A stretch of DNA of 5,827 nucleotides from Lachnoclostridium sp. UBA6475 (GTDB lineage: Bacteria; Bacillota; Clostridia; Lachnospirales; Lachnospiraceae). Under the pieces are notes generated by a model. The model searched no databases. It was not told the DNA's origin and saw only the letters and a list, made by a program, of their open reading frames with translations. The translations under genes were made by a program, and so were the position numbers. Shown in pieces: positions 4,871-5,827 of the stretch (position 1 is the stretch's first letter; each line of letters begins with the position of its first letter). Location: assembly GCA_002435545.1 (NCBI GenBank), contig DJNB01000084.1, positions 1 through 5,827 on the forward strand, in the 5' to 3' direction.

Positions 4871-5827
4871 TTATTTCAACTTTGCACAAGTCTCTTTTGC
4901 TTCTTTGACACTCTTCTCAAATTTTTCCAAAAGCTCATCGCAATACTCTTTGGTGCAGAGAAGACCCGGCTTAAACTGTACGATTTTTGGATTGAACCTT
5001 GCGTAAATTGCCCAGATTCCATTGTTGAAGAGGGCACGCATCGCATGTTGTCCACCATTTTCAAAGTCAAATTCGAGACCAAAGATAATGCCTCGCTGTG
5101 TATAACTTGTGAAGAAATCCGGATACAATTTGTGGACTTCATCCAATCCCTTTTTCAGGTAATCTTCAAGAAAATGTACATTATCGACCGTTTCCTTGCG
5201 GGTTACCATTTCGACAACTTTATTGGCTACGACACATCCGAGTTCGGAACCGCCAAACGTTGACGTGTGGCTGCGGCCGATCTCTTCGACCCATTTTCCT
5301 GCCTGTTTCGTCATGATCGTCGCTGCGACCGGATAAATACCGCCGCTCAAGCCTTTTCCACTGACGATGACGTCCGGATTTACGCCCTCGTGCATAATTC
5401 CCCACATCTTTCCGGTTCTCATAAGACCGGTCTGCACTTCATCGGCGATGTAAAGCGTTCCGTATTTTTCACAGAGCGCTTTTACCGCTTTCAGGTAGCC
5501 CGGCTCCGGAATCGGGAATCCGTATGTCGCCGGAATTGTCTCAATGATAACACCTGCGACATCTTCTTTTTTCAGTACTGCTTCCATCGCGTCCACGTCA
5601 TTCATCGGTACCTGCTCATAATACTGGTCGGCGCCGTCACACAAAAATGCGTCCTTGAAAAATGGATCGCCGGCAGAGAGCGCCAGTCCGGTATGACCGT
5701 GGTAACATTTCTGCAAAGATACGATCTTACGGCGCTTTGTCGCATAACGTACGCTCTTGATCGCTACATCAACGGCCTCGCCGCCGCAGCTGGAAAAGAT
5801 GGCGTACTGCATGCCAGGAGTCGCCGT
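4871..5827 (-). CDS. Class III aminotransferase or related PLP enzyme, N-terminus cut by window edge
   Basis: The last 318 residues of a fold-type I PLP enzyme; the frame stays open to 5827, so the N-terminal 100 or more residues of a usual 420-460 are missing. Counting from the first visible residue: SSCGGEAVD (12-20) is the phosphate-binding glycine turn, CYHGHTG (41-47) holds the residue that stacks on the cofactor, and ADEVQTG (128-134) holds the PLP-binding Asp129. SGKGLSGG (156-163) holds Schiff-base Lys158, and TSTFGG (188-193) is the second-subunit phosphate loop. These fix the class III (4-aminobutyrate/ornithine aminotransferase) group. PLP phospho-lyases, which split phosphorylated amino alcohols, belong to the same group. 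The neighbouring kinase raises that option, but the residues do not settle it. It is the first visible gene of the three-gene operon; the promoter lies outside the window. An internal ATG at 5812 is not the true start, because the glycine turn is only a few residues beyond it. Confidence 0.93.
   Translation of the reverse strand, partial: TATPGMQYAIFSSCGGEAVDVAIKSVRYATKRRKIVSLQKCYHGHTGLALSAGDPFFKDAFLCDGADQYYEQVPMNDVDAMEAVLKKEDVAGVIIETIPATYGFPIPEPGYLKAVKALCEKYGTLYIADEVQTGLMRTGKMWGIMHEGVNPDVIVSGKGLSGGIYPVAATIMTKQAGKWVEEIGRSHTSTFGGSELGCVVANKVVEMVTRKETVDNVHFLEDYLKKGLDEVHKLYPDFFTSYTQRGIIFGLEFDFENGGQHAMRALFNNGIWAIYARFNPKIVQFKPGLLCTKEYCDELLEKFEKSVKEAKETCAKLK

Overview
The window reads like a chromosomal segment of an anaerobic, low-to-mid GC Firmicute, most likely a gut clostridium of the Lachnospiraceae/Oscillospiraceae type. 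The reasons are strong AGGAGG-type ribosome binding sites, TTG start use, an oxygen-sensitive iron-sulfur module beside a Crp/Fnr regulator, and AT-rich intergenic DNA between genes of roughly 45-50% GC. The assignment is inferred from gene content; no taxonomic marker is present.

Layout: (1) 1-250 holds an imperfect tandem array with a 125-bp period, made of four ~44-bp inverted-repeat units separated by 19-bp spacers. The last unit runs into the 3' end of the first gene. (2) 220-774 and 835-1689 (minus strand) form a two-gene operon. The first-transcribed gene encodes an iron-sulfur protein with an N-terminal ferredoxin domain and a cysteine-containing C-terminal domain. The second encodes a small cysteine-rich protein that resembles fragments of hybrid-cluster protein (Hcp). 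(3) 1690-1984 is a divergent control region. It holds a promoter pair, a near-palindromic candidate operator, and a long, strongly structured stretch that would form the 5' leader of the iron-sulfur operon. (4) 1985-2650 (plus) encodes a Crp/Fnr-family regulator. (5) 2647-5827 (minus) is a tight three-gene operon: a class III aminotransferase (cut by the window edge), an APH-type small-molecule kinase, and a class I/II aminotransferase. The kinase and the class I/II enzyme overlap by ATGA.

How they may work together: the regulator and the iron-sulfur operon look like a self-contained divergent stress or redox module. The candidate operator lies at exactly -41.5 relative to the predicted start of the iron-sulfur operon, which is class II Crp/Fnr activator geometry. 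It also lies just downstream of the regulator's own predicted start, where binding would repress. By analogy with HcpR-type systems, nitrosative or redox stress is the leading guess for the signal. The three-gene operon is unrelated. Its pairing of an APH kinase with a class III PLP enzyme recalls the known pairing of amino-alcohol kinases with PLP phospho-lyases, so a catabolic route for an amino alcohol or hydroxy-amino acid is possible but unproven.

The most interesting unexplained elements are the structured leader (1729-1889) and the alternating inverted-repeat array (1-250).
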